Shown: positions 1 to 8,547 of the stretch, in pieces | Layout of the letters: every line of letters begins with the position of its first letter | How positions within the stretch are numbered: position 1 is the stretch's first letter | Source: Pseudogymnoascus destructans | Lineage: Eukaryota > Ascomycota > Leotiomycetes > Thelebolales > Thelebolaceae | Length of the DNA stretch: 64,000 bases | Reading direction: 5' to 3' | Assembly: GCF_001641265.1 (NCBI RefSeq) | Contig: NW_020167520.1 | Coordinates: 310,001-374,000, forward strand | The notes under the pieces: model-generated | Told to the model about the DNA's origin: nothing | The model's input: the letters and a program-made list of their open reading frames with translations, nothing else | The model's database searches: none | Made by a program: the position numbers and the translations under genes

Positions 1-101
1 AACCATTCGATACACTGCTGCTGAGTTGGCTTTGGAACTTGTTGGGCCCAGTGTTGAAGGGCACGCCGCTCGTCGACTGTAATCGGCCTTTTTTGAGGCA
101 T
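1..101 (-). pseudogene. pogo/Fot1-like transposase, N-terminal HTH fragment (runs off window edge)
   Basis: Reading the minus strand from an ATG at 99-101, 33 codons stay open to the window edge and begin MPQKRPITVDERRALQHWAQ. This matches the start of CENP-B/pogo-type helix-turn-helix DNA-binding domains, and it resembles the better-preserved fragment at 38,722-39,169 (MKRFAITIEQRRALCKWAH). The rest of the transposase lies outside the window, so I cannot say whether it is intact. I found no clear CAGTAAA-type terminal repeat upstream of the ATG. Confidence 0.6.
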
Positions 102-248
102 TTTGGGTGATTCTAATGGCTGTCAGAATATACGTTAAGACAGTAAACAGGCTGAAAAAGACGATAATTGTTGAATCGTATTTTGTATGTGTCCGAGCCG
201 CTACAATGTCATACGATGTATCACCTAGAACTCTCGCTAGCAGAATGA

Positions 249-842
249 ATGGAATATCTTCCTGACGCGACTGTACCCCTAACTTACGTAAGTGTAAGGA
301 CAGTTCGAACTGAGGCTGACCTTCAAGTGAAATTTGAAGATGCTAAGGTGAATCAAGACATCCAACTCGCGCCAGTCCACCTACAGGAAGCAAGTATTCT
401 AGACAAAATCCAAACTGCACAACTTCAAGACAGCTTATGCAAAGACACTATTCAGAAGCTTCAGAATGGAGAACGAAACAGTCCAGGCATAGCTCTAGCA
501 TATTGCGAGGTGAAGGAAGGGCTCTTATATTATCATAATAGAGTGTGGGTTCCAGAAAGTGCTCATGTCGAACTCTTACAAGAAATTCATGACCAACCAG
601 CAATGGGACACCCTGGCATTGGGAAGGTCGATGGGCTGAGTTTCTGTCAAGTTTAACTTTCAAATTATATATCGACCTGGGAAACAGAACGGAAAAGCAG
701 ATGCATTAACTCGAAGACCAGGAGATAGACCAGAAGGGAACGAAGAAGATGACTGCCAAAAACAACAACTTCAAACCCTGCTACCACTCAAGAGACTCCA
801 TCCAGACCTCCAAGAGATAGTATCTGAAGTATAATGTGAAGA
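249..842 (+). pseudogene. Scrambled Ty3/gypsy pol fragment (integrase N-terminus followed by RNase H tail)
   Basis: From 249 to about 640 the translation ends with YYHNRVWVPESAHVELLQEI and GHPGIGK, typical of the region just before the H2C2 zinc finger of gypsy integrases. From about 650 to 833, in another frame, it reads IIYRPGKQNGKADALTRRPG, the classic C-terminal end of gypsy RNase H. In an intact pol the RNase H tail comes before the integrase segment, so the order is inverted here: two fragments were joined by rearrangement. No intact protein can be made. Confidence 0.7.
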
Positions 843-1510
843 CTTCGATACTCGAAGCAGTAGGACAAGGTATAGTAGTTCAGGCTCCAAAGCATCTACT
901 TTATACCACAGGGGTCAAGTGGTGAGACTAACAGGTTGGCCAAGTTGTTTGACTCGAAGTAAGGGAATGCAAAGTAAGTCGAAGAAGGAGGAATTGCAAG
1001 AAGACCAGGTAGTGTATAATTTGCTAGCTAAAGATCAATAAGAGACATGAGCAATAAGTGCTTATATAACAGTAAAAATCCCTAGTGCCAAATAAGCGAA
1101 GGCACTAATTAACCGAACCCTAGCTAAGCGAGCCCTAGTGCAGCAAGCCAATAACAAGAGAGCCTAAGCCAGTAGTCAACATTTGGGCTGATCTAGGTCA
1201 GCAAGTGAAGCGAAGTGAGCGAAGTGAGCGAAGCAGGTGAAGTGAATGACATAGTGAATGACTCTGTACGAAGAGTTAGCTCTCGTTTGGTACATCCTCA
1301 ACCTAGACTCATGTGGATTTTTACCCTAGCCACAAGCCGTACAAGAAATGGCTAACCTTCTACTCTCTAAATGAGGTGAGAGCCCTATTAGGAAGAACTG
1401 GACTACCAACTTCATTAAGTGTCGTATAGAAATCAAAGAAAAGTTCAGTCAGAAGTACGATTATAAACAAGCAAAATATGAAGATCCTAAGATAATTCAA
1501 GGATGGTTCT
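843..1510. other. Degenerate repeat DNA without a recognisable gene
   Basis: Nothing convincingly coding is present. There is a short GCGAAGTGA-type simple repeat near 1,205-1,245. A broken reading frame near 1,390-1,510 gives KYDYKQAKYEDPKIIQGWF, which may be more retroelement sequence lying next to the LTR at 1,511. Confidence 0.4.
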
Positions 1511-1715
1511 TGTTATGATGGTCACGGAGGTCATGATGCCAGTCCGGGTAAAGTAAGCTAGATTGAATCTAAAGAGAGAAGAGGAAGAAAGGAAGGAAGG
1601 TAAGGCTATCCCTCATTATATACAGTTGTTCGCTTAGCGATCCCTTGTAACCTTGGTGGCTATTATAGCTGCCTGTTCCCATAGTTGCTAGCAGCTGTGA
1701 GCTGCGATTGTAACA
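1511..1715 (+). repeat. Short LTR-like repeat, family B copy 1
   Basis: The 205-bp sequence starts TGTTATGATGGTC and ends GATTGTAACA, giving the inverted TGTTA...TAACA ends expected of a retrotransposon LTR. A second copy lies at 3,410-3,612 in the same orientation with nearly the same length and sequence. The flanking pentamers (GTTCT and AAGCG) do not match, so no target-site duplication is visible. The two copies could be the LTRs of one internally deleted element or two solo LTRs. Confidence 0.6.
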
Positions 1716-1965
1716 AAGCGTGTTCTGGGTCCCTAAGTAGTGTTTCTCTTCTGTTGTAGGTGTGGCTTTCCAAGGGGTCTTCGTGGCTTGTAGTAGACTG
1801 CGTTTCTTGCCCTTGATCTTGACTCCAGTCATGGATGACGCATCCTTGTGCATCACGTGCCATTGTAGCAGGCTTCACTTCTTGTCCTTGGAGTTGTTGA
1901 GGTCAGGATCTTCTTCTGACTTGCTGGAATCAGGAATCAGACACGTATATGGTGAGGGCCCTATT

Positions 1966-2788
1966 TGTAATGGTGGGTGCACCAGATGTGAGAATCTAGC
2001 CACCCAAGGAAGGGATGAATTTACTAAGACAACACACTGTCTTAGGAAACAGAGCCAAAGGGTTGTAGCTTAGACTATTCCACAACGCAGCAATCAGGTG
2101 TGTGATGTAGTGAAGTGGTTCAGACAAGTTGCAACAAATGTTGAGTCTGGGAACTCAGGGGTAAGTCAGAGGTTAACACCTCATTGACTTTTTAGAAACA
2201 AGGAGTAACAAGATGAATGCTTGGAAGCTTGGAAAAGACGTGGAAGTATGTGATAGTCGATTTACTGTATTGTCTGCTTGCCCTTTCTTAAGGAAAGGGC
2301 AATCCTATTTATGCTAAAGGAATGTAGTTCTCTCATTTTCCAAGACTTTCCATGACTTACCAGGCTTGGTAACTGTAGTCGACGTAAGAGAATCCCATAG
2401 AACCATCTCTTAGGTTTGTAGCCTATAGGAAGTAAAAGGAGGTCCAAAGTCAGAGTACCCCTATAGACAAATTATGTCATAGACAAATTATGTCACAGAC
2501 AAATTATGTCATAACTTAACCAATCTTGTGGGTAACTAAAGAGCGATGACATGTAATGAATCATAGAGGGTTGTAGAGATATGCTATGTGGTAATATCGG
2601 CCCAGTAACTAAGGAGCGATGACGTGTAATGAATCATAGATGGTTGTAGCAATCGTTGAGTAGTATTGCTCTTGTTGTTGGTGTGATAAACCAAAATATG
2701 TATAGTGACTTGTAGGTTTGAGGAGGAGATTTCCAAGTTTGCTCTTGAGTTTGATAGCAAACTGAGTGCAACGAATGCCAGTATGACA
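1966..2788 (+). repeat. Solo LTR, family A (823 bp, internally deleted) with CTATT target-site duplication
   Basis: This sequence begins TGTAATGGTGGGTGCACC and ends CAGTATGACA. It is flanked directly by CTATT on both sides (1,961-1,965 and 2,789-2,793), a perfect 5-bp target-site duplication. It lacks about 110 bp relative to the 936-bp copies at 6,199 and 23,687. It contains a short tandem AGACAAATTATGTCA repeat near 2,464-2,510. No internal coding region is attached, so it is a solo LTR left by recombination. Confidence 0.85.
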
Positions 2789-2801
2789 CTATTGCACAGG
2801 T

Positions 2802-2958
2802 TGTAAGGACACAGGGCACCCAGCTCACAGCATATGAGAGTGCGAGTCGGAGGCTAAACGGATGCTATCCTATAGGTCTACTACGAAGGATAGAAAAAAG
2901 ATGAAGGGGGAACCCCGTTAAGTCTGTTTCTTAAGTACCCGAAACGGGCCCGACTCGT
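2802..2958 (+). repeat. Dispersed repeat C, copy 1
   Basis: The sequence starting TGTAAGGACACAGGGCACCC is about 90 percent identical by eye to 44,374-44,538 over roughly 155 bp, including AACGGATGCTATCCTATAGG. It begins nine bases after the target-site duplication of the solo LTR at 1,966-2,788. Its class is unknown. The TGTAAG start could be an LTR end, but no partner end was found. The stretch 2,960-3,409 holds no recognisable gene. Confidence 0.6.
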
Positions 2959-3409
2959 CTCAACCCTAGCCCTGAACCTTCCACCGCAACAGGTCCGCAT
3001 CGACCCTGAACCCTACACCCTTACCGTCCCCCACTATAGTGTAACTCGCTATGTGCTCCTCTACTGGTTCGAAATCACACCGAGTCGGATTTCATGCTTG
3101 TGGTGACCGTAACAGCTCTGAGGCCGGTTCTTCACAGGTGTCAGCCATACGAGCCACTCAAGAGGAGCGCACTTCCGTCATGGTTATACCCTTGTTGAGG
3201 GAGCATCACGAAAAGGTCTGATTCTGCTGATGTATTCGATGTTTGAGTATAGGGCTTCTTCGAAATCTCAGGTTGTTCTGGGTTCTAAGTTTCTGGGTTC
3301 TGGGTTTTTTGTTTCTTTTCTGGTTTCTGGGGTTTCCAAAGAAGGGAATTGGAATTTCAGTATCAAGGTTCGTGCTCAGAGAGCAAAAGAAAGGTGAGAT
3401 TCAATCTTA

Positions 3410-3612
3410 TGTTATGATGGTCATGGAGGTCATGATGCCAGTCCAGGTAAAGTAAGCTAGATTGAATCTAAAGAGAGAAGAAGAAGAAAGGAAGGAAGGT
3501 GAGGCTATCCTTCATTATATACAGCTGTTTGCTTAGCGATCCCTTGTAACCTTGGTGGCTACTATACTGCCTGTCCCATAGTTGCTAGCAGCTGTGAGCT
3601 GCGATCATAACA
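3410..3612 (+). repeat. Short LTR-like repeat, family B copy 2
   Basis: This 203-bp sequence starts TGTTATGATGGTCATGG and ends GATCATAACA, and it is a close match to 1,511-1,715. Flanking pentamers TCTTA and CTCTA do not give an exact target-site duplication. It forms the left border of the intron-repeat region that follows. Confidence 0.6.
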
Positions 3613-3839
3613 CTCTAGGCGTTCCTCCTTTTAGAACTGATGTAAGTTCACTCCTAGCCCACCCCTCTTAAAACTCACTTTCACTTTGAACTTCACCTCC
3701 TTCTAATACATTGCTAATCCATTCAGAATGCATTAGAAGACTGGCACCTTCATCGTTTCCTCTAGAGAGCTGCTCTACCGCCTTAACATGCTTAATGAAC
3801 AGGAGAAGTATGAAGCTAGATTGACCGACTAGCCTACTA

Positions 3840-4540
3840 TCTGCCTCTGCCATTATTATGTGAGTTCAACTTGGCAATTACTAATGCATTCCTAATGCAT
3901 TACAGACTCGCTTCTCTCATACTAGCAACCTTTAGGTGCACCTAACGAAAGGCCACAAGGTCAAGCTTGCTAAGGTCTACAAGGGTGCATCGACTATGCA
4001 AAAAGTGATTATGCTAGCAGTAAGTCTCCTGGCAATACATTCCTAATGCATTCCTAGTGCATTACTAGAATTCTTTAAGGCTACCATGGCTACTCATTGT
4101 CACTACACTTTGGCCAAGCTTAACAATGTCGAGGTCGAGGACTATAGTGAAGCCCTAAAGACACCTTAGAAAGAGAAACTGCATGCTACGGTCACTGTCT
4201 GCCATCCTGCTATGCCTAAGAAAGGTGATGGATTAGTAAGTCTCCTAGTAATGCATTCATACAAAGACTAATAAGGCTCATATGAAGGCAATTGCCAACA
4301 TCACACGTAAGTGCTAGGGCTACAAAGACAGCAAGGAGAAGTGTAAGTGAACCATCTAATATATTGCTAATACATTCCTAATGCATTACAGTATGCCTGC
4401 CAACTAAGCCTTCCGACCACTGTCTAGTGTGGGATTTCTTCACTAATGATGAGGGGGAGGAGGATGGAGGAAAGGAGGGCCTAGTTGTTGTCCCTTCTAA
4501 TGACTCTTCATCTGACTCTAGCAGCTCTAATGAAGAGTAA
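3840..4540 (+). pseudogene. Decayed multi-exon gene P1 of unknown function with repeated introns
   Basis: Between short look-alike introns (about 3,860-3,905, 4,020-4,068, 4,236-4,275 and 4,343-4,391) the plus strand shows open segments. Exon 3,906-4,019 gives GHKVKLAKVYKGASTMQKVI. Exon 4,069-4,235 gives ATMATHCHYTLAKLNNVEVE and ends MPKKGDGL, with one TAG inside. Exon 4,392-4,540 gives PTKPSDHCLVWDFFTNDEGE followed by an acidic, Ser-rich tail and a TAA at 4,538. I do not recognise the family. In-frame stops in two exons point to a dead gene, but the splice signals look preserved. It converges on gene P2. Confidence 0.4.
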
Positions 4541-4589
4541 AGTGGAGAATATATTAGCAATGCATTGATGCATTAGGAATATATTATAG
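3860..4589 (+). repeat. Repeated short introns built on TAATGCATTA units, plus-strand set
   Basis: Introns at 3,860-3,905 (GTGAGTTC...), 4,020-4,068 (GTAAGTCTCC...), about 4,236-4,275 (GTAAGTCTCC...) and 4,343-4,391 (GTAAGTGAACC...) share a 3' half made of CTAATRCATTCCTAATGCATT-like units. The clearest end in TTACAG. A fifth unit (4,537-4,589, TAGCAATGCATTGATGCATT) lies between the convergent genes P1 and P2, overlapping both stop regions, and may not be an intron. Donor, CTAAY branch site and AG acceptor are all present at normal fungal spacing. The exon sequences between the copies are not similar to each other. Confidence 0.6.
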
Positions 4590-4794
4590 ATGATCCATAT
4601 GATCTGCTCTGCCACGTGAAGCTTCACGTAGAGTTATAAGCTCAAGCTCTAGTTTCTCATTCTTAAGTTCCATTCGCCATACTCGTGCAGCTCTAGCTTG
4701 AAGTCCAAGTCGTGATCACTTAATTGAAAGTTCTTGAACCTGTGATGCTAAAGTAATTGATGCAACACACCGAAGAGTAGGCTGGGTGCTTCGC

Positions 4795-7221
4795 CTATAA
4801 TGCATTACTAATGCATTACTAATACATTATATTGATATTACCTCTAAGACTGTGATTGTGATCTTGACTAGACCTTAACCTAGAGGATGAAGCACTTCAA
4901 ATGACACTTATACTGTCATTATGGTCATTCTCTTAGTGGTGACGTTTTCAACCTTAATATATTAGTAATGCATTAGAAATATATTATAGGTAAAACTTAC
5001 AGTGCCGAGATTCCTAGAGTGCATATTGAGATGATAGGCTATTTGAGTGCTAGGAGTGGTTTATCCCATAAGTAACCTTCCCTAGGTATTGCTTTAGGTC
5101 TATGTCATCAAGTATTTGTCCCCTATAATACATTAGTAATATATTATTAATATATTAGATGACTTACATCTGAATTGCCTTTAGTATTAACAGTTGCTTT
5201 CTAAGTGAGGTGCTTTTCCAATGTGTTTATTCAACAGCATTTGTATGTCAGCAGGTCTGAATAAATAGCTCATCATCCATTAAAGAGCAAGCTGCATTTA
5301 ATCCAGATGCAATACAGAGCTGTTTCTTGTGTATTACCTAGAATCTAATCTGCTCTGTAGTTTATAGAGTATCTAATACATTAGTAATGCATTAACAATA
5401 TATAATAAACTTACTAATTATTAAATTGCAGAGCTCCATATATTTCTCACATGTTGAAATATATAATACTTGCTCCATTTGCTCCTGTAGAAAGTTACTA
5501 GATAAAGCTGTTCCAACAGCCTTAAGAATTCCCCTTTTAAAATGGATTGTACAATATATAATAACATGTTGTACATGCCATTGCCAGGGGCAATCATGCT
5601 CATTAATATCAGATAAATATTGACCAAGTCCTTAATGTATTAGCAATGCATTAACAATATATTATGCAATTATCATACTAGACATTTGTTTTGAATCCAT
5701 ATCTATAACAATACCCCTAAATCCAGACTGGTGTAGATGCTTCTAACGAATTGTTGGCCTGTTTCCTTTGCTATAGCATTAAATACAGTATGGAAAAGCT
5801 GTGTATACATCTCAGTTGATTCTTAATTAACAAAAATTCAGACAAATGTCATAACTAATACATTAGTAAAGCATTATTAATATATTAGATGCTTACCTTT
5901 ATTTAGCTCTGGTAGGAAAGCTGCAAATACAACCTCATTAATATCTATAGCTTTAATCCTCTTAAAAGTCATGTCAAATTCAAAGGAATCCTGTTTAAGT
6001 AAAACTTTAGCTGCTTCTGTATAGAGGCATACTGCCATAAAGATATCCTCATCAAGAATTAAATCTTTAATGCACTATAATGTATTAGTAATATATTTGG
6101 AATGTATTATAATAACATACACTATTTGGCTTGTTTTTATGGGATATATCCCACTTGTGTTGAACACTAATAAGGTGTTGGCTATATGGGTAGTTAAGTG
6201 TAATGGTGGGTGCACCAGATGTGAGAATCCAGCCACCCAAGGAAGGGATGATTTTACTAAGACACCACACTGTCTTAGGAAACAGAGCCAAAGGGTTGTA
6301 GCTGACTATTCCACAATGCAGCAATCAGGTGTATGATGTAGTGAAGTGGTTTAGACAAGTTGTAACAAATGTTGAGTCTGAGAACTCAGGGGTAAGTCAG
6401 AGGTTAGCACCTCACTGACTTTTCAGAAACAAAGAATAACAAGATCAATGCTTGGAAGCTTGAAAAAGACATAGAAGTATGTGCTAGTCGATTTACTGTA
6501 TTGTCTGCTTGCTATTTCTCAAGGAAAGGGCAATCCTATTTATGCTAAAGGAGTGTGGTTCTCTCATTTTCCATGACTTTCCATGACTAACCAGGCTTGG
6601 TAACTGTATTAGAAATCAAGTGCGACCCACAACTAGCTTGCTAACCATGTAGTGAATGTAAGAAAATCCCATAGAACCATCTCTTGGGTTCCTAGCCTAT
6701 AGGAAGTGAAAAGGAGGTCCAAGGTCAGAGTACCCCTATAGACAAATTATGTCATAACTTAACCAATCTTGTGGGTAACTAATGAGCAATGATGTGTAAT
6801 GAATCATAGAGGGTTGTAAAAGCTTTTAGAGCTATTGTTCATGTTCCTAGGCCTCTAGTTGGTAGAGATATGCCATGTGGTAGTATTGGCCCACCCCCTT
6901 AAGGAGGATATTTTCTTAATAACTTGTTCAATGAGTGTCCAAATGATATACTGTGATGTATGTAGCATAAACAGATGTAGTAGAAGAGTTTGTAGCAATT
7001 GTTAAGTAGTATTGCTCTTGTTGTTGGTGTGATAAGCCAAGATATGTATGGTGACTTGTAGGTCTGAGGAGGAGATTTCTAAGTTTGCTCTTGAGTTTGA
7101 TAGCAAACTGAGTGCAACGAATGTCAGTATGACACATAGTCACTATTGTCACTTGATATAACAGTAGTAAGTTCGGGCTTAATGCATTAGTAATGCATTA
7201 GTAATATATTATAGATCTTAC
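4795..7221 (-). repeat. Eight repeated short introns with TAATGCATTA / TAATATATTA cores, minus-strand set
   Basis: On the minus strand, introns can be read at 7,178-7,221, 6,075-6,120, 5,855-5,896, 5,631-5,678, 5,373-5,414, 5,123-5,167, 4,953-5,000 and 4,795-4,841. They are 42-48 bp long. Each starts with GTAAGT, GTAAGC, GTAAGA, GTATGT, GTATGA or GTAATA, and each ends in ATTAG, ATTAAG or ATTATAG. The middle of each carries two or three units of the type TAATATATTACTAATGCATT. The intervening exons are 80-250 bp and unrelated in sequence. This spacing argues against a simple satellite array. Confidence 0.65.
6199..7134 (+). repeat. LTR family A, full-length copy (936 bp) inserted in gene P2
   Basis: It starts TGTAATGGTGGGTGCACC and ends CAGTATGACA. 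It has the same length as the copy at 23,687-24,622. The flanking pentamers (TTAAG and CATAG) differ, so unlike the copies at 1,966 and 23,687 it lacks a target-site duplication. It may have come from recombination between two elements. Several differences from the 23,687 copy are C-to-T or G-to-A, compatible with mild RIP-like decay, though I did not quantify this. Confidence 0.8.
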
Positions 7222-7409
7222 CTCTTCTTCCTCTTCTGTTACTAGGCATTCCTCTTGTTATCTTTCATCCTCAAAACGAAGGCTACTATTAATACTTACC
7301 TGACCATATCATGAGTACACAGGTGAGCAGACCATCAGGGGTTAGCTCAGCTGACCCAAAAATGCCCACTTTTATGACTAAACCTTGCACGTTGGTCAGC
7401 TAAGCTCAT
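7222..7409. other. Short non-coding stretch left of gypsy-1
   Basis: The first part continues exon sequence of gene P2. The segment near 7,308-7,350 (GAGTACACAGGTGA ... GGGGTTAGCTCAGC) resembles the reverse complement of part of 14,130-14,185, inside a candidate LTR, so it is probably another piece of that repeat. Confidence 0.35.
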
Positions 7410-7884
7410 TGTAACGCTGACTTCTAAACGATAGAAGACACAGAGGTTCTCTTGCGTAAAGGTTTACTTATCAGAGGAGGCAGGGGATCAGACACAAAGG
7501 CTTCAAGTAACACGTTACTAGTATATAACAAATACTGTATTGAGTTGAGCACGAAGCTCCTATCTAAGGAAATACTATCTACTTATATAGTGGCGTCGTG
7601 CCTAGTGGACTCTTGGGAACTCACTCGAGTCCTCGGAGTCCTGGACTCTTAGGACTCTTCTCATCATCCTGCGAGTCCATCACGTGCCTAGTGGACTCCT
7701 GGGAACTCACTCGAGTCCTCAGAGTCCTGGACTCTTAGGACTCTTCTCATCATCCTGCGAGTCCGTCACGTGATACTTTTGGAACTACTATTCCCCGCTG
7801 CCCCTCCAGGTACCAGGGCCGGTCTCATGCGACCTCCCTCCTTCCTGTCCTGTAGTTGGCCAGCCTTCTTGTTCCGTCGTAACA
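7410..7884 (-). repeat. 3' LTR of gypsy-1 (475 bp)
   Basis: On the plus strand it runs from TGTAACGCTGACTTCTAAAC to CCGTCGTAACA, with TGTTACG/CGTTACA ends on the sense strand. The R/U5 half (7,410 to about 7,600) is clearly related to the LTRs of gypsy-2 (24,777-25,173 and 28,970-29,366). The U3 half is different. It contains an 85-bp tandem duplication. Confidence 0.85.
7599..7768 (-). repeat. 85-bp tandem duplication in the gypsy-1 U3
   Basis: Two units, 7,599-7,683 and 7,684-7,768, each begin GTGCCTAGTGGACTC and contain GAACTCACTCGAGTCCTC and CTTCTCATCATCCTGCGAGT. In the other LTR one complete unit plus part of the second survives (12,742-12,867). Repeats in U3 usually hold promoter or enhancer elements. 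That role here is inference. Confidence 0.7.
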
Positions 7885-7980
7885 CTCGCTCCCTTCCCCT
7901 GGGCATTCGTCTCGAATCCTATAAGTACGTCCATGTCCCCGGGACTCTGCTGCTCCTCAGCGAGTCCTTCAACATGCAAC

Positions 7981-8547
7981 ATGCCTACTGACACTGCCCG
8001 CAAACTCCAGGAACGCAACGATCTTGTCCGTCGAATAAAGAACCACGGATACGAACTACCCGAAATGGATTCTTGCTCGAACTGCGTGAGGCGAAACATT
8101 ACTTGCGTGTCGTCTCCAAATGATTCACGGCGGTGCGCCGAGTGCGTTCGTCGCAACTTGAAAGAAAAGTGTGACTGTATGGGTCCTGAGCATCCCGACT
8201 GGGTGAAGCTCGAACGGGAGGAGGATCGCCTGGATCGCGAAGAGGAAGAAACCCTTTCGAAGTTACTTCGTCTGCGAAAGCAGAAACGCCTCATCCGAAC
8301 CCGTGGTAAAGATATGCTCCGACGAGGTTTGAAAACCCTCGACGAGCTTGATGCGGCAGAGGAGGCCGAACGTGTGGCTGCTGAGAAGCGTGACGCTGTT
8401 GAGGTCGAGGAACAGGCAGTTAGCGCTGCCTCCTCGTCTGTGACCGGGACCTCCGCTTCCTCCGATCCACTGGCCTACTCCCCTGCATCTTGGGATCAAT
8501 GGCTGGCGGATGGCGGCGTCGATATTCCTCCAGCAGTTCTTTGCTGA
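7981..8547 (+). CDS. Antisense Cys-rich coiled-coil ORF inside gypsy-1
   Basis: This 188-codon plus-strand ORF (in-frame upstream ATG at 7,933 possible) lies between the 3' LTR and the end of pol, in the opposite orientation, overlapping the last 128 bp of pol. It has a Cys cluster (SCSNCVRRNITC, then RCAECVRRNLKEKCDC), followed by a charged heptad-rich segment (DREEEETLSKLLRLRKQKRL) and an acidic/Ser-rich tail. The Cys pairs suggest zinc binding. The arrangement is not C6 zinc-cluster spacing. Proteins with this Cys cluster plus coiled coil are, from memory, common in repeat-rich fungal genomes. Function is unknown. That it is a genuine accessory gene of the element is inference from its full openness and composition. 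Confidence 0.5.
   Translation: MPTDTARKLQERNDLVRRIKNHGYELPEMDSCSNCVRRNITCVSSPNDSRRCAECVRRNLKEKCDCMGPEHPDWVKLEREEDRLDREEEETLSKLLRLRKQKRLIRTRGKDMLRRGLKTLDELDAAEEAERVAAEKRDAVEVEEQAVSAASSSVTGTSASSDPLAYSPASWDQWLADGGVDIPPAVLC

Larger units (their letters stand above)
4584..7300 (-). pseudogene. Decayed MULE-like transposase gene P2 with eight look-alike introns, split by a solo LTR
   Basis: Read on the minus strand with the repeated introns removed, the exons give an acidic N-terminal part (LRFEDER, PELTTVISSDNSD). Next come EFDMTFKRIKAIDINEVVFA, FHTVFNAIAKETGQQFVRS, then GIVIDMDSKQMS joined across an intron to GLGQYLSDINEHDCPWQWHV and HFKRGILKAVGTALSSNFLQ. The C-terminus is coiled-coil-like (ELKNEKLELELITLREA) and ends at a TAA at 4,584-4,586. 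The DMDS/GLGQYL/CPWQWH pattern resembles fungal MULE-type transposases from memory of that family. Several stops and frameshifts inactivate it. A family A LTR (6,199-7,134) interrupts one exon. Confidence 0.5.

Noticed and set aside
3600..7221. TAATGCATTA clusters as a satellite, origin of replication or transposon termini array
   Set aside because: Each cluster sits between a GT donor and an AG acceptor at intron length, and the DNA between clusters is unique and partly coding, so repeated introns explain more.
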